Position numbers and translations under genes: made by a program
Shown: positions 1-6,422 of the stretch, piece by piece
Position numbering within the stretch: position 1 is the first letter of the stretch
Layout of the letters: each line of letters starts with the position of its first letter
The notes under the pieces: generated by a model
The model's database searches: none
The model's input: the letters and a program-made list of their open reading frames with translations, nothing else
What the model was told of the DNA's origin: nothing
DNA from: Bacillota bacterium
Lineage (GTDB): Bacteria > Bacillota > UBA4882 > JAAYXC01
Assembly: GCA_012516115.1 (NCBI GenBank)
Contig: JAAYXC010000169.1
Location: 1 to 9,986, forward strand
DNA length: 9,986 nt
Direction: 5' to 3'

Positions 1-2
1 AT

Positions 3-30
3 GCCGGGCATGAAACGAAAAGAACCCGGC
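3..30. repeat. 6-bp inverted repeat downstream of the HepT remnant
   Basis: GCCGGG (3-8) is matched by CCCGGC (25-30) around a 16-base A-rich loop. It lies just beyond the last possible stop codon of the decayed HepT gene (38-40, minus strand). It could be the remains of a terminator, but no T-run is visible on the minus strand before the window edge, so this is only a structural note. Confidence 0.3.
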
Positions 31-37
31 CCCTTAC

Positions 38-438
38 CTAGGCCAATCCGTCCCCCTCGTTCCCCGTCATCCGCGCGGCCATCGCGCCGAGAAACGACTT
101 GAAATCATCTCTTCCCGGAGGATCCGGTAGACCTGTTCATCGTCGACGTCCTCATAGAGATGCACGAACCTATTTCGGAACCTTGCCATCGCCGTGTATT
201 TAGGAACATCCTTCGGGGCAGCCAGCCCTTTTTGGCCAACGTGGCAAAGGCCTCGGCATGGTTCTCGGGTATCGGATAAATGATATGGTGGGCGATATCG
301 ATCATGGCTTCGATGGCGATCTGCAGATTATGTTTGGCCACATCCGCCAACCGGAAACCGGATTTCCGGCGTGGCAAAGACCGCCAATTCACCAGCGTTG
401 GATATGGTCGACGCTGGTAAAGCCGAGGAGGCACGCAT
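38..438 (-). pseudogene. Decayed HepT-like (DUF86/HEPN) toxin gene, multiple frameshifts
   Basis: Pieces of one HepT-like HEPN ribonuclease can be read in order on the minus strand, but in changing frames. The first piece (about 405-350) reads ELAVFATPEIRFP. The second (about 350-219) reads ADVAKHNLQIAIEAMIDIAH and continues to ENHAEAFATLAKKGWLP. A shift at the 4-base C run (G run at 215-218 on the plus strand) leads to KDVPKYTAMARFRNRFVHLY, which holds the RX4HXY active-site motif of the family. A last shift near 107-113 gives DDFKSFLGAMAARM and a stop at 38-40. The last two shifts each look like the loss of a single base. In intact systems HepT works with an MntA-type nucleotidyltransferase that AMPylates the motif tyrosine; no MntA is seen here, though it could lie left of the window. 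The N-terminal 30 or so residues usual for the family are not visible, and the 5' end is uncertain. Sequencing error at the homopolymer could explain one shift but hardly all three. Confidence 0.75.
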
Positions 439-441
439 GCT

Positions 442-1437
442 CTATGCCGGCCGACCGAGGGCAATTTCATACCCCTTCTTCGTGGCTCTGGCCGCCTCTT
501 CCCAGGTATACCTGGCCCGCACCATCTCCGCCAAGCCCGCCGGCGGCGGTGCGGCCAAGGCCGCCAGCACCGCCGCGCGGATCGCCTCCGGATCGTCAGG
601 CGGGCAATATAGGGCCCCTTCCCCGAAATACTCCCGCACCGTACCGCGGTCCGTGGTGACCACCCGGCAGCCGCAGGCCGCCGCTTCCAAGCTGGCCAGC
701 CCCGGCGTCTCGTACCAGCTGGGAAGAACGTGGACCGCGGCCGCACGGTAAAGGTCGGCCAACCGCCGTCCGAAGACGGCCGGCCGGAAACTAACCCCCG
801 GCCAGGCCGCCGTGCGGCAGACACGGTAATAGGCGAAATCGTTGACCGGCCCAACGAAAGCCACCGGCACTCCCGTGCCGCGCAGAGCGTTTAAGAGCGC
901 GAGCTGATTCTTGCGGGGAGTGATCCTCCCCACGCAGAGGACGTGCGGGCCATCGCGACGGTCCTCCCGCCCGGGTGTAAAAAACAGGGTCGGGTCGACC
1001 CCGTTCGGCACCACCCGATGCGGTGGTAGCGCGCCGAAAAAACGCTCCAAACACTCCACTTCCCCCTGCCCGTTGGGGAGGATCAACGCCGCCGCCCGCA
1101 AGACCTCGCGGCGGAGGGGCATGGTCCGTTCCCACCAGGCGAAAAGAGAAGAAAGCCCGGTCTTGGTCAGGTATTCGGTGGGGTCCCAGAAGACCGGCGA
1201 AAGGACGAAGGGTTTCCCCGCCGCGCGAACCGCCCGGTAGGCGGTATAGGTGCTCTCGATGGGGATGAGGTTGAAGAGATGGACCAGGTCGTAGTCCCCG
1301 GGGTCCGGTAAGTCTTCCTCCGCCAGGTCCGCTTCCACCCCCAGCTTCCGCAAGGCGGCGGCCGTGGCCCGGGCCTGGACGGCGTCGCCGGCTAAAAGGC
1401 TTCCCAGCCCGGGCCGCGCGTAGAGAAGAACCCGCAA
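442..1437 (-). CDS. GT4-family glycosyltransferase
   Basis: A 331-residue GT-B-fold glycosyltransferase that probably transfers a sugar from a nucleotide-sugar donor to a surface glycan at the cytoplasmic face of the membrane. The C-terminal half has the family hallmarks: VLCVGRITPRKN at about 166-177 opening the donor-binding domain, and WYETPGLASLE at 241-251, in which E243 and E251 form the EX7E motif, followed by ACGCRVVTTDRG. The N-terminal acceptor domain is short and lacks the usual glycine-rich GG loop, having LLAGDAVQ near 14-21 instead. There is no signal peptide or membrane segment. The start is TTG (1437-1435), chosen because AGGAGG lies 7 bases upstream (1445-1450) and the protein opens with a typical MRVLLYARPG strand. 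The gene follows the terminator of the SPOCS gene, so it probably has its own promoter or lives on read-through. Donor and acceptor cannot be told from sequence. Confidence 0.93.
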   Translation of the reverse strand: MRVLLYARPGLGSLLAGDAVQARATAAALRKLGVEADLAEEDLPDPGDYDLVHLFNLIPIESTYTAYRAVRAAGKPFVLSPVFWDPTEYLTKTGLSSLFAWWERTMPLRREVLRAAALILPNGQGEVECLERFFGALPPHRVVPNGVDPTLFFTPGREDRRDGPHVLCVGRITPRKNQLALLNALRGTGVPVAFVGPVNDFAYYRVCRTAAWPGVSFRPAVFGRRLADLYRAAAVHVLPSWYETPGLASLEAAACGCRVVTTDRGTVREYFGEGALYCPPDDPEAIRAAVLAALAAPPPAGLAEMVRARYTWEEAARATKKGYEIALGRPA

Positions 1438-1442
1438 GCTCG

Positions 1443-1450
1443 CACCTCCT
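1443..1450 (-). promoter_or_regulatory. Ribosome binding site that fixes a TTG start
   Basis: The minus strand reads AGGAGGTG followed by CGAGC and TTG. The match to the 16S anti-SD is strong, and no ATG or GTG in the same frame lies at a workable distance, so the TTG at 1437 is the best start for the GT4 gene. Confidence 0.75.
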
Positions 1451-1470
1451 GAAGGCCAAAACCGCCGGGA

Positions 1471-1501
1471 TAAGAAAAGCCGCCGATGGTTTTTCGGCGG
1501 C
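1471..1501 (-). terminator. Intrinsic terminator of the SPOCS gene
   Basis: On the minus strand an 8-bp perfect stem, GCCGCCGA/TCGGCGGC (1494-1501 with 1479-1486), encloses a 7-base loop and is followed at once by TTTTCTTA (1478-1471). It lies 23 bases past the stop of the triple-SPOCS gene and just ahead of the next gene's ribosome binding site, so it separates the two transcription units. Confidence 0.85.
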
Positions 1502-1523
1502 CGAACCCGAAGACGGTCCTCAC

Positions 1524-2783
1524 TCAGAGGTAATACGGCCCGTAGGGAGCGGCCACGGCCACCTGGAGCTGGACCGTCTCGGTGACTTTGACGAAGAGCT
1601 CCAGGACCACCTTCTGCAGGAGCGAAGTGGAACTTAAGAGTTCGAAGAGGATGGTCTCGATAACCGGTTCCACGTGAACGTTCATCCCTGGCCGTGCCCC
1701 GGGAATCTCCACGAAGGTGCTGAACGGGACGTCCTCGGCCTGGTGGAACTCGACGTTCTCCTCTCCAATATAGAAGATCTGTTTATGGATGATGCCCTGG
1801 ACGATGACTTTATCCTCGATGACCTCCGTGGTAATCTCGTTAACCCGGGCCACGATCTCCCGGATCTTCACCGCCGGCCGATTCAAGGTCAGCGTACTCT
1901 CTGCCAAAATTTGGGTTGTATTCTCCCCCACCACCTCTTCCACCTTAAGAAGGGCTCCCGGCCCCAGGGCCACGTTGAACTGGATGCTCTGGGTAACCTT
2001 GACGAAGAATTCTACGACCACCTTTTCCAAGAGCGTGGTGGGAGAAAGTAGGATAAAGTCCACGAATTCCACGGTCGGAACGACTTCCACATCCATCCCG
2101 GACACGGCGCCCGGGATATCCACGAAGGTACTGAACTCCACCTCCTCCGCCTGGTGGCGCTCGACATTGTCCTCGCCGACGAAAAAGATCTGTTTGTGGA
2201 TCACACCCTGAACGATGACCTTGTCTTCGATCACATCGGTGGTGATCTCCCTGACCGTGGCCCGGATCTCGGTGATCTTGACGGCCGGCGTGCCGAGGGT
2301 CACCTCCTGCTCGATGAGCTCCTGTCGCGTATTCTCCCCGATGACCTGGTCGAGACGGACGAGCGGCCCCGTGCCGGCCAGAACGTTCAGCTGCTGCGTC
2401 TCGGTGACCTTGACGAAGAGTTCCAACACCACTTTCTGGTGTAAGGTGGTGGGGTTGAGCAGGGTGAACCCGATATGGCTGATCGACGGCTCCACCTCTA
2501 CGTTTAAACCCGGGGCAGCGCCGAGGATCTCCACGAAGGTACTGAAACTCACGTCTTCCGGTTGATGATGGACGATGTTGTCCTCGCCGACGAAGAAGAT
2601 CTGTTTGTGGATCACACCCTGAACGATGACCTTCCCCTCGATGACTTCCGTGGTCAAATCCCTGACCGTGGCCGTGATGTTCCGGATCTTCACCGCCGGC
2701 CGACCCAAGGTCACGGTGGACTCGACCAGTACCTGGCGGGTATTCTCTCCTACCACCACCTCCGCCCTGACGAGCGGATCCAT
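1524..2783 (-). CDS. Triple SPOCS (DUF3794) domain protein, spore-envelope related
   Basis: A 419-residue protein made of three tandem SPOCS domains with an exact 137-residue period. Each unit starts with (V/I)GENT(R/T)Q at residues 11, 148 and 285. It continues through RPAVKI-like, (V/I)IVQG(V/I)IHKQIF and GE(D/E)NV blocks, and ends with ELFVKVTET or a close variant. The last residues are a short PYGPYYL tail. SPOCS domains are known from SipL-type proteins that work with SpoIVA in spore-coat assembly; SipL also has a LysM domain, which is absent here. No signal peptide or membrane segment is seen, so a cytosolic or mother-cell role is likely by inference. I chose the ATG at 2783 because a GGGGGGAG ribosome binding site lies just upstream; an in-frame TTG at 2819 would add 12 residues with poorer support. 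The gene stands alone, with about 250 bases of spacer before it and a good terminator after it. The precise function is unknown. Confidence 0.9.
   Translation of the reverse strand: MDPLVRAEVVVGENTRQVLVESTVTLGRPAVKIRNITATVRDLTTEVIEGKVIVQGVIHKQIFFVGEDNIVHHQPEDVSFSTFVEILGAAPGLNVEVEPSISHIGFTLLNPTTLHQKVVLELFVKVTETQQLNVLAGTGPLVRLDQVIGENTRQELIEQEVTLGTPAVKITEIRATVREITTDVIEDKVIVQGVIHKQIFFVGEDNVERHQAEEVEFSTFVDIPGAVSGMDVEVVPTVEFVDFILLSPTTLLEKVVVEFFVKVTQSIQFNVALGPGALLKVEEVVGENTTQILAESTLTLNRPAVKIREIVARVNEITTEVIEDKVIVQGIIHKQIFYIGEENVEFHQAEDVPFSTFVEIPGARPGMNVHVEPVIETILFELLSSTSLLQKVVLELFVKVTETVQLQVAVAAPYGPYYL
1524..2783 (-). repeat. Three tandem 411-bp coding repeats inside the SPOCS gene
   Basis: The three domains repeat at exactly 411 bases. 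The stretches 2582-2633 and 2171-2222 differ at a single base (the A/G at the GAAGAAG versus GAAAAAG position), while the equivalent stretch beginning near 1760 is clearly more diverged. This points to a recent duplication or gene conversion between the first two units. Confidence 0.85.
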
Positions 2784-3037
2784 TTGACTCCCCCCCTCTT
2801 GCCGAAAGTTTGCCGACAAACTCCCCCCGACTCTGCCTTTGGCTGGTTCTTTCGGCCCCAGTAAGGCCCGCGCGCGCGACCTGCCTGCCGTTTGGCTACT
2901 TACAATATATGTGCCACCGGGAAGATGTGCGATGAAATACGTCGCTCGTCGCTGGTTGCTCGTCGCTCGGGGAACGAATGAAAGGAAATCCGTGTATTTT
3001 CGTCTTTGTTGAGCCGGCGAAACGACGAGATGGGGGG
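2784..3037. other. Spacer upstream of the SPOCS gene; weak sporulation-type promoter candidate
   Basis: No gene is supported in this 254-base gap. Reading the minus strand toward the SPOCS gene, CATATATT (2911-2904) resembles the -10 element of sigma-E or sigma-K promoters. The AC dinucleotide 15 bases upstream is slightly too close for a standard sigma-K site, so the assignment is weak. The gap also holds a heptamer repeat (2942-2969). No convincing terminator for the operon ending at 3038 is visible. Confidence 0.3.
2942..2969. repeat. Four tandem 7-mers (TCGCTCG type)
   Basis: Four adjoining heptamers read TCGCTCG, TCGCTGG, TTGCTCG and TCGCTCG; the first and last are identical and the middle two each differ at one base. 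The array lies in the gap between the glycosyltransferase operon and the SPOCS gene. No spacers are present, so it is not a CRISPR. Confidence 0.85.
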
Positions 3038-3736
3038 CTAATTAAGGCCGGGACGTTCCTGGGCGGCGCAAAGGTCGATCATGAGGTCGGCCAGCCGGCC
3101 CAGGTCCAGGGCCACGCACCGGTGCCGCCGGGCCAGGACCACGGCGCGCCAGGTGGCCGGTACCCCGGCCGCCAAGAGGGCAAAATCGAAGCGGTGACGC
3201 GCGGCGGCGGCCAGGACCGCCTCGGCCTGGCCGCAATGGTCGATCCCCGCCCCTCCGATCACCTCCAGGCCATAAAGACGGCGCAAGGCCGCGGCCCAGG
3301 CCCGCCACCGTCGATTGACCAGGAAAAGACGACGGCCGGCGAGGAGGGGCACGAGAAGCCCGGACTCCTGGAGGGCGTAATTGATGCAGCAATCGCAGAT
3401 CCGACGCGGGGCCAGACCGAAATAACGGAAGACCTCCTCCGTCAGGGGGGCGAAGTCCGGCAGGTCGCGGCGGGCGGCCACGCCCACCACATCGGCGTGA
3501 CGGACGGCGAAGGCCACCCTCTCCCTGGCCGCCCGGTCCGGGACGATGACGCCGGCCGTGCGGAGAAAACCCTTGGCGGCCACGTAAGCCCAGGGCCGGA
3601 CCGTGCCCTGGGCAAGGGTTAAAGCTTCCCCGTCGCCGATCCGGATTAAGGCGAAGGGTTGCCGGTTTTGCGCGACCGCGGCAATGGCCTCCGCCACCGC
3701 CGGCGGGGGAAGGAAAAGACGCGGATCGATCCTCAT
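3038..3736 (-). CDS. GT-D-fold (DUF1792-like) putative glycosyltransferase
   Basis: A 232-residue protein resembling the GT-D-fold glycosyltransferases (DUF1792 group), which are often found in surface-glycan and S-layer glycosylation clusters. The key region is FALIRIGDGEALTLAQG at 28-44, whose RIGDGE matches the acidic motif expected to hold the metal and nucleotide-sugar. Near the C-terminus, CVALDLGRLADLMID (207-221) matches the conserved end motif. A cysteine-rich patch, RICDCCINYALQESG (112-126), is notable, though I cannot say whether it is functional. No membrane segment is seen. The ATG start (3736-3734) overlaps the stop of the upstream glycosyltransferase as ATGA, and AAGGGTG lies just before it inside that gene, so translation is probably coupled. 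It is the last gene of the four-gene operon. Family assignment is by motif only; the substrate is unknown. Confidence 0.8.
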   Translation of the reverse strand: MRIDPRLFLPPPAVAEAIAAVAQNRQPFALIRIGDGEALTLAQGTVRPWAYVAAKGFLRTAGVIVPDRAARERVAFAVRHADVVGVAARRDLPDFAPLTEEVFRYFGLAPRRICDCCINYALQESGLLVPLLAGRRLFLVNRRWRAWAAALRRLYGLEVIGGAGIDHCGQAEAVLAAAARHRFDFALLAAGVPATWRAVVLARRHRCVALDLGRLADLMIDLCAAQERPGLN

Positions 3737-4821
3737 CGGGTCACCCTTTTTTGAGCCAATATCCGCTGCAAGACGCGATGGATCTGGGCCGCCCGTACGT
3801 CCCAGCTGTTCTCCCGCGCCAGGGCCTGGCGGGCCAGGACGCCGGCCGGGTTGCGATCGGTGACGGCCTGCCGGAGGTAGAGGCCGAATTCCTTGGTCCC
3901 GCGGGCCACCCAGATCCCCGGACAGGTACCGTACTCCTCCACCTCGGGTAGCGCGGTGGCCACCACCGGCTTGCCGGCCGCCAGATATTCCCAAAGCTTG
4001 ATGGGATTACAGGCGGCGGTCAAAGGGCTGAGGCGGAACGGGATGAGGCAAGCGTCGAAGGCCCGCAGGTAATCGGGGAGGAGACGATAATCGCGATGGC
4101 CTAAAAAATGTAAATTGGGACCGGAAGGGAGTTCCTCAGCGCCGCCGAAGGGGGGACCGACGAAGACAAAGGAAAAATCGGGGTTGGCCGCCGCCACCGT
4201 CCGGAGGAGCTCCCAGTCGATCCACCCGGCCAGAGCCCCGATATATCCCACTAGCGGACGCGGTAGACCGAGGAGCTCAACCGGCAGGGGACCCGGGGCG
4301 GCCGCCCGGGCGAAATGGGCGTAATCCGCGCCGTTCGGGCAGAGGTGGACCTCGGGGTGGCGGCCCAGATGCGAGGCGTAGAGCGCGCGCGAGCTGGCAA
4401 AGACCACATCCGCCCCGGCCCGCAAGGCCTCGATGTCCGCGGCCCAGGCGGCGAACTCCTCCACCGGGGCGTCCACGGCATCGAAGACCACGACTCCCGG
4501 TCGGTAAAGGGCCAGGGATCGCACGTGGGGCGGATAGGAGACCCAGACGATCGGCGCCGGTCCCAGGATCGCCGGCGGCGGAAACCCGTGCACCAGATAG
4601 AGGTTGGGGCCGAGCTTCCGTGACCCCCGCCTTTGCCCTACCGGGGTGGGGTTGCAAAAAAAGACGCGATAGCCGAGCCTGGCCAAGGCGGTCATGAGCT
4701 GTTGCGGTCGCTGGTAAAGATAACTCCAGTCGATGGTGGGCGGGTAGACCACGCTCGGCCACCTGGTCTCCGGCCGCGGAGCCCTCCCCCCGTTGCACTG
4801 CATGACCTCCACCCTTCTCAC
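3733..4821 (-). CDS. TuaH-like GT-B glycosyltransferase
   Basis: A roughly 360-residue GT-B glycosyltransferase of the type that includes TuaH of teichuronic acid synthesis. The diagnostic N-terminal block is IDWSYLYQRPQQLMTALARL (30-49), followed by VVFDAVDAPVEEF (111-123). In the donor domain are LVGYIGALAGWIDWELL (190-206), FVFVGPP (218-224) and NPIKLWEYLAAGKPVVAT (272-289). No signal peptide or membrane segment is seen. It should act at the cytoplasmic side, adding a sugar to a growing glycan. The GTG at 4821 gives a 4-base GTGA overlap with the upstream stop. A GTG at 4812 (GGGAGG 8 bases upstream) and an ATG at 4803 are reasonable alternatives, changing the protein by only 3 to 6 residues. 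Third gene of the operon. Whether the product is teichuronic-like is not shown, because no UDP-glucuronate dehydrogenase lies nearby. Confidence 0.88.
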   Translation of the reverse strand: MRRVEVMQCNGGRAPRPETRWPSVVYPPTIDWSYLYQRPQQLMTALARLGYRVFFCNPTPVGQRRGSRKLGPNLYLVHGFPPPAILGPAPIVWVSYPPHVRSLALYRPGVVVFDAVDAPVEEFAAWAADIEALRAGADVVFASSRALYASHLGRHPEVHLCPNGADYAHFARAAAPGPLPVELLGLPRPLVGYIGALAGWIDWELLRTVAAANPDFSFVFVGPPFGGAEELPSGPNLHFLGHRDYRLLPDYLRAFDACLIPFRLSPLTAACNPIKLWEYLAAGKPVVATALPEVEEYGTCPGIWVARGTKEFGLYLRQAVTDRNPAGVLARQALARENSWDVRAAQIHRVLQRILAQKRVTR

Positions 4822-5510
4822 CTCCCGTGCAACCGCCTGGCATTGGCCAGGATCTCGGCGTTGTAGGCCAAGGCGTCCGGTTCCCGGCTAAGGTTCCGGT
4901 CGTGCCAGCGGTACTTGATAAGGGGCAACGGGACATGGACGAAGGGGAAGTAACGCGCCATCCGCAACCAGAGATCGTAGTCATGGGCCTGGCGGTAGGC
5001 TTCGTTAAAGAGCCCGGTCCGGGCCAGCGCCGTGCGGGTCATGAGTACGGTGGACCCGTTGATACAGCACCCCTGGAAGAGGGCTTCCACCGCCGCCTCC
5101 CGCGTGGGCAGGGTCGGCGACCCCATCTGCCCGATGACCCGACCGTATTTATCGATGATGTACCAATCCGTATAACAGAGGCCAGCGTCCGGTCGTTTCC
5201 GCATGGCCTGGACCTGCAGGGCGAGTTTATTGGGGAGGAAGACATCGTCCGCGCTCAACCAGGCAATATACTCACCCCGCGCCTGGTTGATGCCCACGTT
5301 CAGGGCCCCGGCCGTACCACCGTGCGGTTTACGGATGAGCCTGATCCGGTTACCGAAGCGGACCAACCGGGCCACGCCCCCGTCGGTAGAGCCGTCGTCG
5401 ACCACGATCACCTCCAGGTCCTTAAAAGTCTGGGCCAGGGCACTCGTCACCGCCTCTTCCACGTATTCCTCCTGATTATAGAGGGGAATGATCACGCTCA
5501 CGAGCGGCAA
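4818..5510 (-). CDS. GT2-family glycosyltransferase
   Basis: A 230-residue GT-A-fold family 2 glycosyltransferase, near the minimum length for the family. It opens with PLVSVIIPLYNQEEYVEEAV, then has VIVVDDGSTD (34-43) for nucleotide binding, GARGE-like QARGEYIAWLSADD (77-89) with the metal-binding aspartates D88 and D89, and HDYDLWLRMARY (176-187), the region of the catalytic base. The end IKYRWHDRNLS (198-208) is also typical. There is no C-terminal membrane segment. The start is TTG (5510-5508), supported by AAGGAGGG 7 bases upstream; the ATG directly beside that Shine-Dalgarno is too close and belongs to the frame of the upstream gene. The gene begins 35 bases inside the end of the nucleotidyltransferase gene, and its stop overlaps the next start. 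The sugar transferred is unknown. Confidence 0.93.
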   Translation of the reverse strand: MPLVSVIIPLYNQEEYVEEAVTSALAQTFKDLEVIVVDDGSTDGGVARLVRFGNRIRLIRKPHGGTAGALNVGINQARGEYIAWLSADDVFLPNKLALQVQAMRKRPDAGLCYTDWYIIDKYGRVIGQMGSPTLPTREAAVEALFQGCCINGSTVLMTRTALARTGLFNEAYRQAHDYDLWLRMARYFPFVHVPLPLIKYRWHDRNLSREPDALAYNAEILANARRLHGR

Positions 5511-6225
5511 ACCCCATCCCTCCTTCCGGCCGCTGACGAAGACGGACGAACTCCGGCGGCGATTCGTTGACCGCGTGGAATTCTTCCGGTGTACCGATAT
5601 CCCGCCAATAAGCCTCGGTGGGATAGACGACCACGCGGCGACCGGCCGCGAGCAACCGCCGGACCAGTTCCGGGATCTCCACCCGGCCGGGTGGACAGAG
5701 GTCCTGCACCTCCGGCTCCACCACGTAGACGCCGATACCGATGAGGGCGGACAGGCAAGGTTTCTCTTCCCAGGCCAGCAGGGTCCGCCCCGTCACCTTG
5801 AGAAGGCCGTATTCCAGGCGAAACCGGTGTTCACGGGCGGCCACGGTCATGGCCGCCCCTTCTTCCCGGTGCACCCGATAGAGATCGGCGAAGGGAAGAT
5901 CGGGCAGGATATCCCCGTTGACCACCAGAAACGGCTCCTCCTGGCGGGGGAGAAGGCGGATGGGCCCGGCCGTCCCCAGGGGTTCCTTTTCCACGAGATA
6001 TGAGAGTTCCATGCCCGCCCGTTCCCCTTCGCCGAAATAGGTGCGGATAAGCTCACCCAGGTAACCGAGGGAGATCACCACCCGCCGAATTCCGGCCAGG
6101 CGTAGCCGTTCCAGGAGCACAGCCAGGACGGGCCGGTCTCCCACCGGAAGCAAAGGTTTGGGGAGCACCCGCGTATAGGGGGAAAGCCGTAACCCCCTCC
6201 CGCCTGCCAGGACCAGGGCGAGCAT
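5476..6225 (-). CDS. Sugar-1-phosphate nucleotidyltransferase (RmlA/HddC-like)
   Basis: A 249-residue NTP_transferase enzyme that would join a sugar 1-phosphate to an NTP, releasing pyrophosphate, to make an activated sugar for the glycosyltransferases downstream. All main motifs are visible: LAGGRGLRLSPYTRVLPKPL (6-25), with the signature G-rich loop and lysine; GTAGP (84-88); VVNGDI (101-106), with the metal-binding aspartate; EYGLLKV (138-144); EEKP (153-156); and WRDIGTPEEF (207-216). The length fits the short single-domain type such as HddC or RmlA-like enzymes, without an added acyltransferase domain. Sugar and base specificity cannot be read from sequence, and no heptose genes are seen alongside. 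The ATG start has AAGGAGGG 6 bases upstream. It is the first gene of the overlapping operon and sits behind an AT-rich region with a promoter candidate. Confidence 0.92.
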   Translation of the reverse strand: MLALVLAGGRGLRLSPYTRVLPKPLLPVGDRPVLAVLLERLRLAGIRRVVISLGYLGELIRTYFGEGERAGMELSYLVEKEPLGTAGPIRLLPRQEEPFLVVNGDILPDLPFADLYRVHREEGAAMTVAAREHRFRLEYGLLKVTGRTLLAWEEKPCLSALIGIGVYVVEPEVQDLCPPGRVEIPELVRRLLAAGRRVVVYPTEAYWRDIGTPEEFHAVNESPPEFVRLRQRPEGGMGFAARERDHSPL

Positions 6226-6422
6226 TTATTTCCCTCCTTGCCATAATATTAGATTAATCTTACAAAGCACACAAAGCTCACAAAGTAGAATAGAATAAAA
6301 TGAATTCATTCTGCTTGATTTCTTGGTGCCCTTTGTGAGCTTGGTGAGAGAAAAAATTTCACGAATGTATTTAGCCTTCTTTGGTGCGCTTGGTGAGAGG
6401 CAAAATAATTTGTCTTACAAGA
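6226..6422. repeat. AT-rich spacer with inverted and direct repeats
   Basis: This 197-base gap between two minus-strand genes is far more AT-rich than its surroundings and packed with short repeats. AAGCTCACAAAG (6274-6285) is perfectly inverted as CTTTGTGAGCTT (6331-6342). GCTTGGTGAGAG occurs at 6339-6350 and again at 6388-6399. AATGAATTCATT (6299-6310) and AGATTAATCT (6251-6260) are perfect palindromes. A CACAAAG/CTTTGTG phrase recurs throughout. No open reading frame of interest is present. Confidence 0.85.
6246..6274 (-). promoter_or_regulatory. Candidate sigma-A promoter of the four-gene operon
   Basis: On the minus strand TTGTGT (6274-6269) and TAATAT (6251-6246) are separated by 17 bases, within an AT-rich gap directly upstream of the nucleotidyltransferase gene. 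The -35 matches the consensus at only three positions, so this is a plausible but modest candidate. It would give a very short leader ahead of the ribosome binding site at 6232-6239. Confidence 0.35.

Noticed and set aside
2942..2969. Possible CRISPR array
   Set aside because: The units are 7 bases long, directly adjoining and without spacers.
2978..3622. Plus-strand open frame of 214 codons
   Set aside because: Mostly antisense to the GT-D-like gene, with no recognisable domain and a G/R/P/Q-rich composition.
4827..5570. Plus-strand open frame of 247 codons
   Set aside because: Antisense to the GT2 gene, which has all expected family motifs; no domain of its own.
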